Shown piece after piece: positions 7,994-17,199 of a stretch of DNA of 33,185 nucleotides (positions within the stretch are counted from its first letter, which is position 1; every line of letters begins with the position of its first letter). A program made the position numbers and the translations under genes. Location of the stretch: assembly GCA_937898525.1 (NCBI GenBank), contig CALCBC010000076.1:1-33185 (forward strand), read 5' to 3'. The stretch comes from an uncultured Sphingomonadales bacterium (GTDB taxonomy: Bacteria; Pseudomonadota; Alphaproteobacteria; Sphingomonadales; Sphingomonadaceae). The notes beneath the pieces were generated by a model that worked only from the letters and a program-made list of their open reading frames with translations, ran no database searches and was not told the DNA's origin.

Positions 7994-8771
7994 TTTCCCC
8001 CTCCTCGTTGACCGGGTTGCGGTCGTTCTCGGAGCACTGGAACTCGAGCAGCTTGCCGTAGCGGTCGCGGCGGTAACGGGTGGTCACCTCGAACGGCTCG
8101 GCCAGCGCCTCGGGATCCTCCATGCGCATCTCGTTTATCAGGACATCCGGGTCGTTCGGGTCGAGATGGATTCGTTCGGTCAGCACGAACTGGTCGGAAT
8201 GCGGCCAGCCGGTGTCGATCTCGAGCTCGTCGGAGATACCCTTCGTCACGACGACCAGCGTGTCGCCTTCCCAGTGGCCGACCGAATCGCCCATGAAGCT
8301 CGGGTCGGGATCTTCCTCGTGCAGGCGGCCGTCGGTCCAGATCGTGCGCGTCTGCATCCAGGCTTCCTGGTTGATCGTCACGCGGCCGGGGGCGAAGATG
8401 AACTCGTAGGGATATTGCGCGAGCCGCATGATCCGCGGCATGCCCGGCGGCGAGCAGTTCGAGCGGTTGCGGCGAACCACTCCGTCGCGCGAGCGGACCT
8501 CCGCGAGCCAGGCCTCGCGCCGGGCGAGGTAGTCGCCCTTGAGCCTGGGCTGGGCCGCGGCACCACTGCCGGGCGGGTTCGGAATGACGAACCAGATACC
8601 GCCCCAGTCGGGAAGCGCATCGAGCGCCGCGTACTGCCCCTTCGGGTGGGCCGCGCCCTTGCCTTCCTCGACTCCGGGCGGCGGCGGTGACTGGGTCGCA
8701 GTGCCGAGCTGCGCCAAAGCCGGGGCCGCGAGCAGCGAGCCCGCCAGCGCTATGCCGAAAACACGCTTCAT
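7980..8771 (-). CDS. Secreted protein of unknown function, large type A
   Basis: 263 aa with a clear signal peptide (MKRVFGIALAGSLLAAPALAQ), so exported. I do not recognise a characterised family. Visible blocks: CSPPGMPRIM, YPYEFIFAPGRVTI, RTIWTDGRLH, DSVGHWEGDTLVVVTKG and HSDQFVLTERIHL. The same blocks recur in the 305-aa protein at 9599-10516, so the two are diverged paralogues. Proteins like these are common beside DUF6152 genes in sphingomonads and related bacteria. The beta-strand-rich pattern suggests a beta-sandwich or lipocalin-like fold, which is inference. The ATG at 8769-8771 is preceded by GGGAGAG. Its stop overlaps the start of the b561-YceI gene, arguing for one transcript. Confidence 0.8.
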   Translation of the reverse strand: MKRVFGIALAGSLLAAPALAQLGTATQSPPPPGVEEGKGAAHPKGQYAALDALPDWGGIWFVIPNPPGSGAAAQPRLKGDYLARREAWLAEVRSRDGVVRRNRSNCSPPGMPRIMRLAQYPYEFIFAPGRVTINQEAWMQTRTIWTDGRLHEEDPDPSFMGDSVGHWEGDTLVVVTKGISDELEIDTGWPHSDQFVLTERIHLDPNDPDVLINEMRMEDPEALAEPFEVTTRYRRDRYGKLLEFQCSENDRNPVNEEGETEYL

Positions 8772-8821
8772 CGCTCTCCCAATCCCAACCCCGAGCAGGC
8801 CTGTTCCCGTCTTGACGCCCG

Positions 8822-9190
8822 TCAGCTTACATCGCCCAGCGTCGAGCCGTCGGGCAGGCGGACGCCGGCGTAGCTGCCGCCCCGAGCGCCGCTGCGCAGC
8901 GGGTGGACCCAGATCCGAACGCGGTCGCCGGGCCTGAGCGAGGTGCGCTTCCAGCCTTCCTGCGCGAGGTTGTTGGGGCTGGTCATCTCGATGGCCCAGC
9001 GCTCGGTCCCCGCCGGCGAGGTGACGTCGGCCTCGATGAACGCGTGGGGGTTCTGCCACTTGAACCGGACGACCTCGGCGTCGAGCACGATCGTCTTGTT
9101 CATGTCGAACATCGAGTAGCTGTGATGCGCCGCGGCGGGAATCGCCAGCGCGGCGACGGCCGCGGCGAGGAGTGTGCGAAACCGCTTCAC
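8822..9190 (-). CDS. DUF6152 family secreted protein A
   Basis: 122 aa. Signal peptide (KRFRTLLAAAVAALAIPAAA) followed at once by HHSYSMFD, then WQNPHAFIEADV, SPNNLAQEGWKRTSLRPGD and a C-terminal beta-rich part, as in DUF6152. Cleavage after Ala-Ala-Ala would expose His-His as the mature N-terminus. Start choice: GTG at 9188-9190 has GGAGG five to six bases upstream and gives a compact signal peptide. The alternative ATG at 9203-9205 forms an ATGA overlap with the upstream gene and adds five residues (MTEVL). It is a tandem paralogue of the gene at 9202-9606. The function is unknown; exposed histidines hint at metal binding. Confidence 0.85.
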   Translation of the reverse strand: MKRFRTLLAAAVAALAIPAAAHHSYSMFDMNKTIVLDAEVVRFKWQNPHAFIEADVTSPAGTERWAIEMTSPNNLAQEGWKRTSLRPGDRVRIWVHPLRSGARGGSYAGVRLPDGSTLGDVS

Positions 9191-9201
9191 GAGAACCTCC
9201 G

Positions 9202-9606
9202 TCATACGTTGGGCACGTTCACAGGCGTGCCGTTCTTGGGCAAGCCCGAATCGAGCACCCGCCCGCTCGGCAGCTTGAGGTCGAGGAACAGTCCGCCGGG
9301 CTTGCCGTCGCGCAACGGGTTCATCCGCAGCGTCACCCGGTCGCCCGAGCGGACCGAGGTGCGGGACCAGCCCTGTCGCTTGAGGTTGTTCGGGCTGTTG
9401 AGCTCGATCGACCAGTGCGTCACACGGCCGTCCGCACCCGGCACGTCGATCTCGATAAAGGCATGCGGGTTGGTCCACTGGAACTCGGTGACCGTGCCTT
9501 CGAGCGTGACGATGCGCCGCTGGTCGAACATCGCGAAGCTGTGGTGAGCGAGTGCCGGAACCGCAGCAAGCAGCACCGCGGCGGCGCCCATGACGAGCCT
9601 ATTCAT
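9202..9606 (-). CDS. DUF6152 family secreted protein B
   Basis: 134 aa. Signal peptide (MNRLVMGAAAVLLAAVPALA) followed by HHSFAMFD, WTNPHAFIEIDV, SPNNLKRQGWSRTSVRSGD and LPSGRVLDSGLP. Many positions are identical to the neighbouring DUF6152 protein at 8822-9190, so the pair arose by duplication. Mature His-His N-terminus predicted. Its ATG overlaps the end of the large gene at 9599-10516 by eight bases and its stop touches the next DUF6152 start, consistent with one operon. The function is unknown. Confidence 0.87.
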   Translation of the reverse strand: MNRLVMGAAAVLLAAVPALAHHSFAMFDQRRIVTLEGTVTEFQWTNPHAFIEIDVPGADGRVTHWSIELNSPNNLKRQGWSRTSVRSGDRVTLRMNPLRDGKPGGLFLDLKLPSGRVLDSGLPKNGTPVNVPNV

Positions 9607-10516
9607 CGTCGGATTCTCCCTCGAGCGCGGTCTGCCCGCGCTCCTCGGCCGTCGCGCTGCCGAGATTGGTGCCGGGCAGGTTGGCGTTGTACTGCAGGAT
9701 GCAGTTGGCCTCGTTGATGTCGGTGTAGTCCTGGCGGTTGAAGCGCTTCACCGACTTCCACTCGCCCTGCCACATCTGCGGATCGATCAGCTCGTACTCG
9801 ACCTCCATCGTCCTGCCGTCGTTGATCAGGCGGATGCGCTCGATCAGCTCGAACTGGTCGGAGATCGGAATGCCGAGATCGATGTAGTGGTTGTCGGTCT
9901 CGAAATACTTGGTGTGGACCACCAGCGTGTCGCCTTCCCAGCGGCCGACCGATTCGCCGTTGTAGCTCGGCACGACCAGATCGGGGTCGGAATGCTCGCG
10001 GCCGTCGAGGAAGATCGTGCGCACCGAGTTGTTGAAGCCCGAGATCACGTAGATCGCCGTCGGCAGCTGGATGAACGCGTGCGGCCACACACGGGTCATC
10101 AACATCGGCATGCCCGGCGGGTAGCACTGCCCGATCGCATCGCGATAGGTCTCGCCCCGCGCCTGCGCCTTGGGCGCCTCGATCAGCGCCTCGATCCCCT
10201 CGGGGCCGAAGCGCGGATAGGGTGGGCCGAACATGTAGTCGGCGAAGCCCTTCGAAAGGTCGACGAACCAGGTGCCCGTAAGGTCGAAGGGCGGTGTCGG
10301 GCGCGGCTTCTTAAGGTTCTCGGGCGCGAGCGCACCGAGGTAGCCCGGGTGCTTGGGCACCATCTGCTCGAGCCTTTCGGGCGGGATCGGCACCAGCGGG
10401 CGAACGACTTCGGGCTGCTCCGGCACGGCGGCGGCGCCCGCGGTCTGTGCCGCGGCGGAGATGCCGATGACGGCGGACGCAGCCGCCAGCGAAAACCCGA
10501 TCAGCTTCAAGGCCAT
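9599..10516 (-). CDS. Secreted protein of unknown function, large type B
   Basis: 305 aa with a signal peptide (LKLIGFSLAAASAVIGISAA). Unrecognised family, but clearly a paralogue of the protein at 7980-8771: CYPPGMPMLM, WPHAFIQLP, RTIFLDGREH, ESVGRWEGDTLVVHTKY and ISDQFELIERIRL correspond block by block. It is longer at the N-terminus, with a Pro-rich stretch (PEQPEVVRPLVPIPPERLEQ). Start: ATG at 10514-10516 abuts its purine run; the TTG at 10508-10510 has GAGAGGA six bases upstream and would give MKLIGFSL, so it may be the true start. It is first in the run of five and sits 75 bases after the MarR gene. Confidence 0.8.
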   Translation of the reverse strand: MALKLIGFSLAAASAVIGISAAAQTAGAAAVPEQPEVVRPLVPIPPERLEQMVPKHPGYLGALAPENLKKPRPTPPFDLTGTWFVDLSKGFADYMFGPPYPRFGPEGIEALIEAPKAQARGETYRDAIGQCYPPGMPMLMTRVWPHAFIQLPTAIYVISGFNNSVRTIFLDGREHSDPDLVVPSYNGESVGRWEGDTLVVHTKYFETDNHYIDLGIPISDQFELIERIRLINDGRTMEVEYELIDPQMWQGEWKSVKRFNRQDYTDINEANCILQYNANLPGTNLGSATAEERGQTALEGESDDE

Positions 10517-10591
10517 TCCTCTCACCCAAAGTTGACGGATCAACCAGGCTCTGGCCCAAGTCAAGCCTGCGTCCGGCCGATCCGAGCGTCA

Positions 10592-11107
10592 TTATCCTGC
10601 CGGCACCTTGTCCCGTCTAGTCTCGCGCGGTTGCCGCTCGCCTGCTTTGCCCGTGCGGCGCTGATCGACCCGGCGAGCGATCCTCGCCAGCATTGCGTCG
10701 AGAGCATCGCGCTGGTTCGAATCGAGATCCTGCAGGATCCACTCGAAGTAGTCACGCCGCTTGGCCTTGACGCGGTCGTGCAGTTCCATGCCGCGCGCCG
10801 TCGGCGTCAACTCGAGCCGGTTGTCGTGATCGCGCGCGCCGCCTCGCTGGATCAGGCCCGCCTCGAGCAGGCGCGAGACCGCGCGGCTGACTTCGGCACG
10901 ATCGACCTCGAACGCAACGCAGATTTCCGCCGCGCTCGACGAGCCGGTGGTGCAGATGAAGCCGAGCGCACGCCATTCGGCCGCGGTAATGCCGAAGTCG
11001 CGGTTGAGGTCGCGCGCCGTCTCGCGGTCGATCATCCGCGCCAGCAGCATCAGCCGGTGCGGAATGAAATACTGGTTCGCCATGAACCAGGTGGTGGACA
11101 AGCTCAT
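10592..11107 (-). CDS. MarR family transcriptional regulator
   Basis: 171 aa, typical MarR size. Helical N-terminus with LMLLARMIDRETARDLNRDF, then a winged helix-turn-helix: GITAAEWRALGFICTTG, SSAAEICVAFEVDRAEVSRA (recognition helix about 66-85), LLEAGLIQRGGARDHDNR (wing, with the conserved D-x-R) and LTPTARGMELHD, followed by the dimerisation helix. MarR proteins bind dyads as dimers and usually repress neighbours until a small, often phenolic, ligand binds. It diverges from the TonB-dependent receptor and lies just upstream, same strand, of the DUF6152 gene group, so it is the obvious candidate regulator of both. An internal Met9 is an alternative start. Confidence 0.93.
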   Translation of the reverse strand: MSLSTTWFMANQYFIPHRLMLLARMIDRETARDLNRDFGITAAEWRALGFICTTGSSSAAEICVAFEVDRAEVSRAVSRLLEAGLIQRGGARDHDNRLELTPTARGMELHDRVKAKRRDYFEWILQDLDSNQRDALDAMLARIARRVDQRRTGKAGERQPRETRRDKVPAG

Positions 11108-11234
11108 ATCACGGGCCCCACTTCGCCGGCCCCGCTCCGGCGACTGTTTCGCCTAGCGTTCCACGGACGGCTCCCGTTCGCAAGACATCCGGCCATAGTC
11201 TCGCGGTGTCGTAGACCCGCCGCCGTAGCCAAAC

Positions 11235-11252
11235 AAGTTGATTGATCAATTT
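11235..11252. promoter_or_regulatory. AT-rich dyad, candidate MarR operator
   Basis: AAGTTGATTGATCAATTT is an 18-base dyad (7 of 9 pairs) around TTGAT-TG-ATCAA. It contains the perfect palindrome ATTGATCAAT (11241-11250) and stands out in a GC-rich gap. It lies 72 bases before the receptor start, next to GATAAG (11259-11264), a possible -10 box. Size and place fit a MarR-type operator. Confidence 0.45.
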
Positions 11253-11323
11253 CGCACTGATAAGCCTCCGCCGCATGCCCGCGCCAGAACGGGCGGCGAC
11301 GACACGATCAGGGAGAAGCCGAG

Positions 11324-13789
<2,466 letters not shown>

Positions 13790-13831
13790 CCGCGCGGCAT
13801 CGCGGCGGCGCACGCGGGCGCTTGCCAACGG

Positions 13832-13852
13832 CGTATTGTGCAGTGCAATACG
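13832..13852. promoter_or_regulatory. Inverted repeat with TGCAGTGCA core before nasT
   Basis: CGTATTG and CAATACG are perfect seven-base inverted arms around TGCAGTG, ending six bases before the nasT ATG. The internal TGCAGTGCA (13839-13847) is the reverse complement of the core found at both downstream nas promoters (15655-15671, 21103-21119). TTGCCA (13822-13827) and GCAATA (13845-13850) with a 17-base spacer could be a promoter giving an almost leaderless nasT mRNA, in which case the core overlaps the -10 box. Confidence 0.4.
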
Positions 13853-13858
13853 CGGGAC

Positions 13859-14440
13859 ATGCGGATCGCCATCGTCGATGAAAGCGCCACGCGCGCGACG
13901 ATCATCGAGGAAGGCCTCGCGCAAATCCCAGATTGCGAGATCTTTGTGCTCACCGAACGGCACGGGCTGCTGTCGCGGATCGAGGAGATCGGTCCCGACA
14001 TCGTGCTGATCGACCTCGGCAACCCGTCGCGCGATGTGCTCGAGGAGTACTTCGCAGTCAGCCGTGTGCTCGCCCGGCCGATCGCGATGTTCGTCGACGA
14101 ATCGGACGACGACGCGATTGCTGCTTCGATCGACGCGGGCGTATCAGCCTACGTCGTCGACGGACTTGCCGCGCACCGCATCCGTCCGCTGCTCGATCTC
14201 GCGATCAAGCGGTTCCATGCATTCGCGCGGCTGCAGTCCGACCTCGCCGAGGCCAAGGGCAAGCTCGCCGAGCGCGAGACGATCGACAAGGCCAAGCGCA
14301 TCCTGATGCAGGGCAAGGGGGTGAGCGAGCCGGAGGCCTACGCCGAGCTGCGGCGCAAGGCGATGAGCTCGAACCGGCGGATCGCCGAGATCGCCGAGGC
14401 GGTGGTTACCGCGCACGAGCTGATGGGGGGTGGAGAATGA
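13859..14440 (+). CDS. nasT: NasT-type ANTAR antiterminator
   Basis: 193 aa. An N-terminal receiver-like domain begins MRIAIVDESATRA and contains DIVLIDLGNPSRD, with IAMFVDES near the position of strand 4. A short coiled coil (LQSDLAEAKGKLAERETI) leads to a C-terminal ANTAR domain: DKAKRILMQGKGVSEPEAYA, LRRKAMSSNRRIAEIAEAVV. In the known NasTS system, NasS holds NasT inactive until nitrate or nitrite binds; free NasT then binds paired hairpins in leader RNA and prevents termination. Two leaders of that design lie at 15724-15829 and 21172-21272. The ATG at 13859 is preferred over one 21 bases upstream because it begins the receiver fold exactly. Its stop overlaps the nasS ATG (ATGA). Confidence 0.93.
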   Translation: MRIAIVDESATRATIIEEGLAQIPDCEIFVLTERHGLLSRIEEIGPDIVLIDLGNPSRDVLEEYFAVSRVLARPIAMFVDESDDDAIAASIDAGVSAYVVDGLAAHRIRPLLDLAIKRFHAFARLQSDLAEAKGKLAERETIDKAKRILMQGKGVSEPEAYAELRRKAMSSNRRIAEIAEAVVTAHELMGGGE

Positions 14441-15645
14441 CCGAGCCGCTGACGATCGGCTTCCTGCCGCTGGTCGATGCCTGCCTGCCGATCCTGGCGC
14501 ACGAGCACGGCTTCGCCGAGGAGGAGGGCCTCGCGCTGACGTTCCAGCGCGACGTGAGCTGGGCGACCGTGCTCGACCGGCTGCTCTACGGGCACACCGA
14601 CGCGGCGCACCTGATCGCGCCGCTGGCGATCGCCACCACGCTCGGGCGCGGGCGGCCGGCGCAGCCGCTCGCGGCGCCGTTCGTCCTCGGGCTCAACGGC
14701 AATGCGATCACGCTGACGCCGGAGCTCGCGGCGAAGGTCGCCGAACCCGGGGGGCTCGGCGACCCGGTCGCGGTGGGCGCGGCGCTGGCCGAGGAAGCGC
14801 GAGCGCGCAAGGCGGCGGGCAAGCGGCTGCATCTCGGCGTGGTGCACCGCTACTCGAGCCACAACTACATGCTGCGATACTGGCTCGCGGCGTCGGGAAT
14901 CCGGCCCGACGACGACGTCGAGATCGTCACCGTCGCGCCGCCGTTCGTCGCCGACGCGATGGAGACCGGCGAGATTGACGGCGCCTGCGTGGGCGAGCCA
15001 TGGAACAGTGCGGCAGTCGCGCGCGGCGTCGGGGTGATCGTGCTGGCGACCGCGCAGATCTGGCGCCGCGGGGTCGAGAAGGTGCTCGCATTCCGCGCGC
15101 CGGTGCTCGAGGCCCGCCGGCCCGCGGCCGAAGCGCTGATTCGCGCGCTGCGCAAGGCCGGTTCGCATTTCGTCGACCCGGCGAACTGGGAGACCAACGC
15201 GGCGATCCTGGCGCGGCCGGAGTACGTCAACGCTGATCCCGCGCTGATCCTCGGCGCGATCTCCGACCGACTTGTGCTCGTCCAGGGCGCCGAGCCGGTC
15301 GATTACCCCGACTTCATGTTCCAGCACCGCGAGGCCGCGAACTTCCCGTGGGTCAGCCAGGCCGAGTGGCTCTACACCCAGCTCGTCCGCTGGGACCATC
15401 TCGCCTTTTCGCCCGAGGATGCCGCTGCCGCGGCGCGCGTGTTCCGGCCCGACGTCTATCGCAGCGCGCTCACCGGCACCGGCGACCTGCTCCCCGGGGC
15501 GAGCTCGAAGGTCGAAGGCAGCCTCGCCCGGCCGACCGCAGTGACCGCGCAGCAGGGCTCGATGATCCTCGCCAACAACACCTTCTTCGATGGCCGGTCG
15601 TTCGATCCCGACGACATCGAGGGCTATATCGAGTCGTTCGGCTGA
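14437..15645 (+). CDS. nasS: NasS-type nitrate/nitrite sensor protein
   Basis: 402 aa. Homologous to the NrtA/NasF periplasmic nitrate-binding proteins (FLPLVDACLPILAHEHGF, VGVVHRYSSHNYMLRYW-like core, GACVGEPWNSAAV, EVLAFRA-like region), but it has no signal peptide: the sequence starts directly with MTEPLTIGFLPL. That is the mark of NasS, the cytoplasmic sensor that sequesters NasT and releases it when nitrate or nitrite binds. No ABC permease or ATPase gene is nearby, which also argues against a transport role. It overlaps nasT by an ATGA and has GGGGTGGAGA before its ATG, so the two are co-translated in near-equal amounts. Confidence 0.92.
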   Translation: MTEPLTIGFLPLVDACLPILAHEHGFAEEEGLALTFQRDVSWATVLDRLLYGHTDAAHLIAPLAIATTLGRGRPAQPLAAPFVLGLNGNAITLTPELAAKVAEPGGLGDPVAVGAALAEEARARKAAGKRLHLGVVHRYSSHNYMLRYWLAASGIRPDDDVEIVTVAPPFVADAMETGEIDGACVGEPWNSAAVARGVGVIVLATAQIWRRGVEKVLAFRAPVLEARRPAAEALIRALRKAGSHFVDPANWETNAAILARPEYVNADPALILGAISDRLVLVQGAEPVDYPDFMFQHREAANFPWVSQAEWLYTQLVRWDHLAFSPEDAAAAARVFRPDVYRSALTGTGDLLPGASSKVEGSLARPTAVTAQQGSMILANNTFFDGRSFDPDDIEGYIESFG

Positions 15646-15654
15646 CCTCTTTCC

Positions 15655-15671
15655 TGCTGCACTGCAAAAAG
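15655..15671 (+). promoter_or_regulatory. Upstream element TGCTGCACTGCAAAAAG, copy 1
   Basis: This 17-base sequence is identical at 21103-21119 and sits at about -49 from the inferred start in both places, four and two bases before the respective -35 boxes. Here GCTGCAC (15656-15662) also has an inverted partner GTGCAGC (15685-15691) straddling the -35 box; copy 2 lacks it. It is likely an activator site for nitrate or nitrogen control; the regulator is unidentified. Confidence 0.55.
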
Positions 15672-15675
15672 GGAC

Positions 15676-15704
15676 TTTACGCAAGTGCAGCGAATCGGTT
15701 ACGA
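15676..15704 (+). promoter_or_regulatory. Promoter of the nitrate-transport operon
   Basis: TTTACG (15676-15681), a 17-base spacer, then TTACGA (15699-15704). The spacer end and -10 share GAATCGGTTA with the nirB promoter at 21122-21150, whose spacer is also 17. The boxes are weak, as expected of an activator-dependent promoter. Inferred start near 15711, giving a leader of about 150 bases. Confidence 0.5.
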
Positions 15705-15723
15705 AGCGGCGCAAGGAAAGCCG

Positions 15724-15790
15724 CCCCCAACGTCGCGGGGCACCGCAGGCTTTCACTGATCGTACCAGTACAGCGTGGCAACGGAGCCGC
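15724..15790 (+). promoter_or_regulatory. NasT-binding (ANTAR-type) leader RNA, two hairpins
   Basis: Hairpin P1: CCCCC (15724-15728), loop AACGTC (15729-15734), then G, a bulged C and GGGG (15735-15740). Hairpin P2: GTGGC (15775-15779), loop AACGGA (15780-15785), GCCGC (15786-15790). Both loops are six bases with A at position 1 and G at position 4, the known ANTAR RNA signature. The 3' arm of P2 is also the 5' arm of the terminator at 15785-15829, so the two folds exclude each other. A nearer P1 candidate exists at 15755-15769. Confidence 0.7.
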
Positions 15791-15829
15791 CCGATTGGGT
15801 CCCCTGGGACCGGATCGAGGCGGCTTTTT
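15785..15829 (+). terminator. Attenuator terminator ahead of the narK-type gene
   Basis: Nested hairpin: AGCCGCC (15785-15791) with GGCGGCT (15819-15825), CGAT (15792-15795) with ATCG (15814-15817), and GGTCC (15798-15802) with GGACC (15807-15811), followed by TTTTT (15825-15829). It lies between the promoter and the start codon, so it would stop transcription in the leader unless NasT intervenes. Confidence 0.85.
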
Positions 15830-15861
15830 CGCGTTGTCCGCTCGCTAAGGGGAATGCGCCG

Positions 15862-17106
15862 ATGACGACGAGTGCGATATCACCGGGGGCCAGGACAGGA
15901 TCGGGCAAAAGCTTCTGGCACTCGGGGCACGCGCCGACTCTGCTCGCCGCGTTTCTCTATTTCGATGTCTCGTTCATGGTCTGGGTCATGCTCGGCCCGC
16001 TGGCGCCGATCATCTCGGCCGAACTCGGACTCGACCCCGCGCAGAAGGGCCTGATGGTGGCGGTGCCGACGCTCGCCGGCGCTGTCCTGCGGCTGGTCAA
16101 CGGCGTGCTCGTCGACCGGATCGGCCAGAAGACCACCGGCACGCTCAACCAGCTGGTCGTCATCGCCGGCCTGCTCGTCGGATGGTGGTTCGGCATCGAC
16201 AGCTTCGCCGGGACGATCGCCATCGGCGTGATCCTCGGCTTTGCCGGGGCAAGCTTTGCCGTCGCCCTGCCGCTCGCCAGCCGGTGGTACCCCGCCGAGC
16301 ACCAGGGCAAGGCGATGGGCCTCGCCGGGATGGGCAATTCGGGCACCGTACTGGCCGCGCTGTTCGCGCCCGGCCTCGCCAAGTGGTTCGGCTGGAATGC
16401 TGTCCTGGGCCTCGCCGTGATCCCGCTGGTCGTGGTGCTGGCGATCTACCTCGCGATCGCCAAGGACAGCCCCGACCAGCCGGCGCCGAAGCCGCTCTCG
16501 ACCTACGCCGACGTGCTCAAGGTCGACGACGCCTGGTGGTTCATGCTGTTCTACGGCGTCACCTTCGGCGGCTTCGTCGGCCTGTCGAACTCGCTGTCGA
16601 TCTGGTTCGTCGACAGTTTCGCAGTGAGCCCGGTCGTCGCCGGCTACTATACCGCCGCCTGCGTGTTCACCGGTTCGCTGGTTCGACCGCTCGGCGGCGC
16701 ACTCGCCGACCGGTTCGGCGGCACGCTGACGCTGACGGTGGTCTACATCGTCGCCGCGCTGGGGCTGGCGACGATCGCCACCGGCCCCGCGACGTTGCCG
16801 CTCGCGCTGACGCTGTTCGTGGTGGTGATGGGCACGCTCGGGATCGGCAACGGCGCGGTGTTCCAGCTCGTGCCGCAGCGCTTCCGCCAGGAGATCGGGG
16901 TGATGACCGGGCTGGTCGGCTTCGCCGGCGGCGTCGGCGGGTTCTACCTCGCCTCCTCGCTGGGGTTCGCCCAGAAGTACACCGGCAGCGCCTCGGCGGG
17001 CTTCCTGATCTTCGCCGGACTCGCGCTGGTCGCGCTCGCCGGGCTGACCTTGGTCAAGGGACGCTGGCGCTCGACCTGGGCCGAGGCGAGCGGCGCTCGC
17101 ATCTGA
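15862..17106 (+). CDS. narK: NarK/NasA-type MFS nitrate/nitrite transporter
   Basis: 414 aa with about 12 hydrophobic segments. MFS nitrate porter features: LLAAFLYFDVSFMVWVMLGP (helix 1 with the conserved FxxxFMVW-like stretch), GLAGMGNSGTVLAALFAP (nitrate signature, helix 5) and GLVGFAGGVGGFYLASS (second signature, helix 11). Imports nitrate across the inner membrane. The ATG at 15862 has AAGGGGAA upstream; an in-frame ATG at 15775 would put the start inside the attenuator and is rejected. First gene of a four-gene operon (transporter, porin, FNT channel, kinase) under the attenuated promoter at 15676-15829. NasS and NasT, encoded just upstream, are the expected controllers. Confidence 0.93.
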   Translation: MTTSAISPGARTGSGKSFWHSGHAPTLLAAFLYFDVSFMVWVMLGPLAPIISAELGLDPAQKGLMVAVPTLAGAVLRLVNGVLVDRIGQKTTGTLNQLVVIAGLLVGWWFGIDSFAGTIAIGVILGFAGASFAVALPLASRWYPAEHQGKAMGLAGMGNSGTVLAALFAPGLAKWFGWNAVLGLAVIPLVVVLAIYLAIAKDSPDQPAPKPLSTYADVLKVDDAWWFMLFYGVTFGGFVGLSNSLSIWFVDSFAVSPVVAGYYTAACVFTGSLVRPLGGALADRFGGTLTLTVVYIVAALGLATIATGPATLPLALTLFVVVMGTLGIGNGAVFQLVPQRFRQEIGVMTGLVGFAGGVGGFYLASSLGFAQKYTGSASAGFLIFAGLALVALAGLTLVKGRWRSTWAEASGARI

Positions 17107-17199
17107 CGCGGCGGGGTCCGGCGGCACCGGTCCCACGCCACCCACCGCTCCGGAGAGGATGCCCGAATGGCGCAGCTCGACATGCCCAAGGGGAACGAC

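Noticed and set aside
15656..15691. NtrC-type enhancer with a sigma-54 promoter before the transporter gene
   Set aside because: The inverted GCTGCAC/GTGCAGC arms are 22 bases apart, too far for an NtrC site, and no GG-N10-GC -24/-12 box follows in either operon.
15775..15861. N-terminal extension of the nitrate transporter from the ATG at 15775
   Set aside because: Lies within the attenuator hairpins; the ATG at 15862 has a ribosome binding site and a normal N-terminus.
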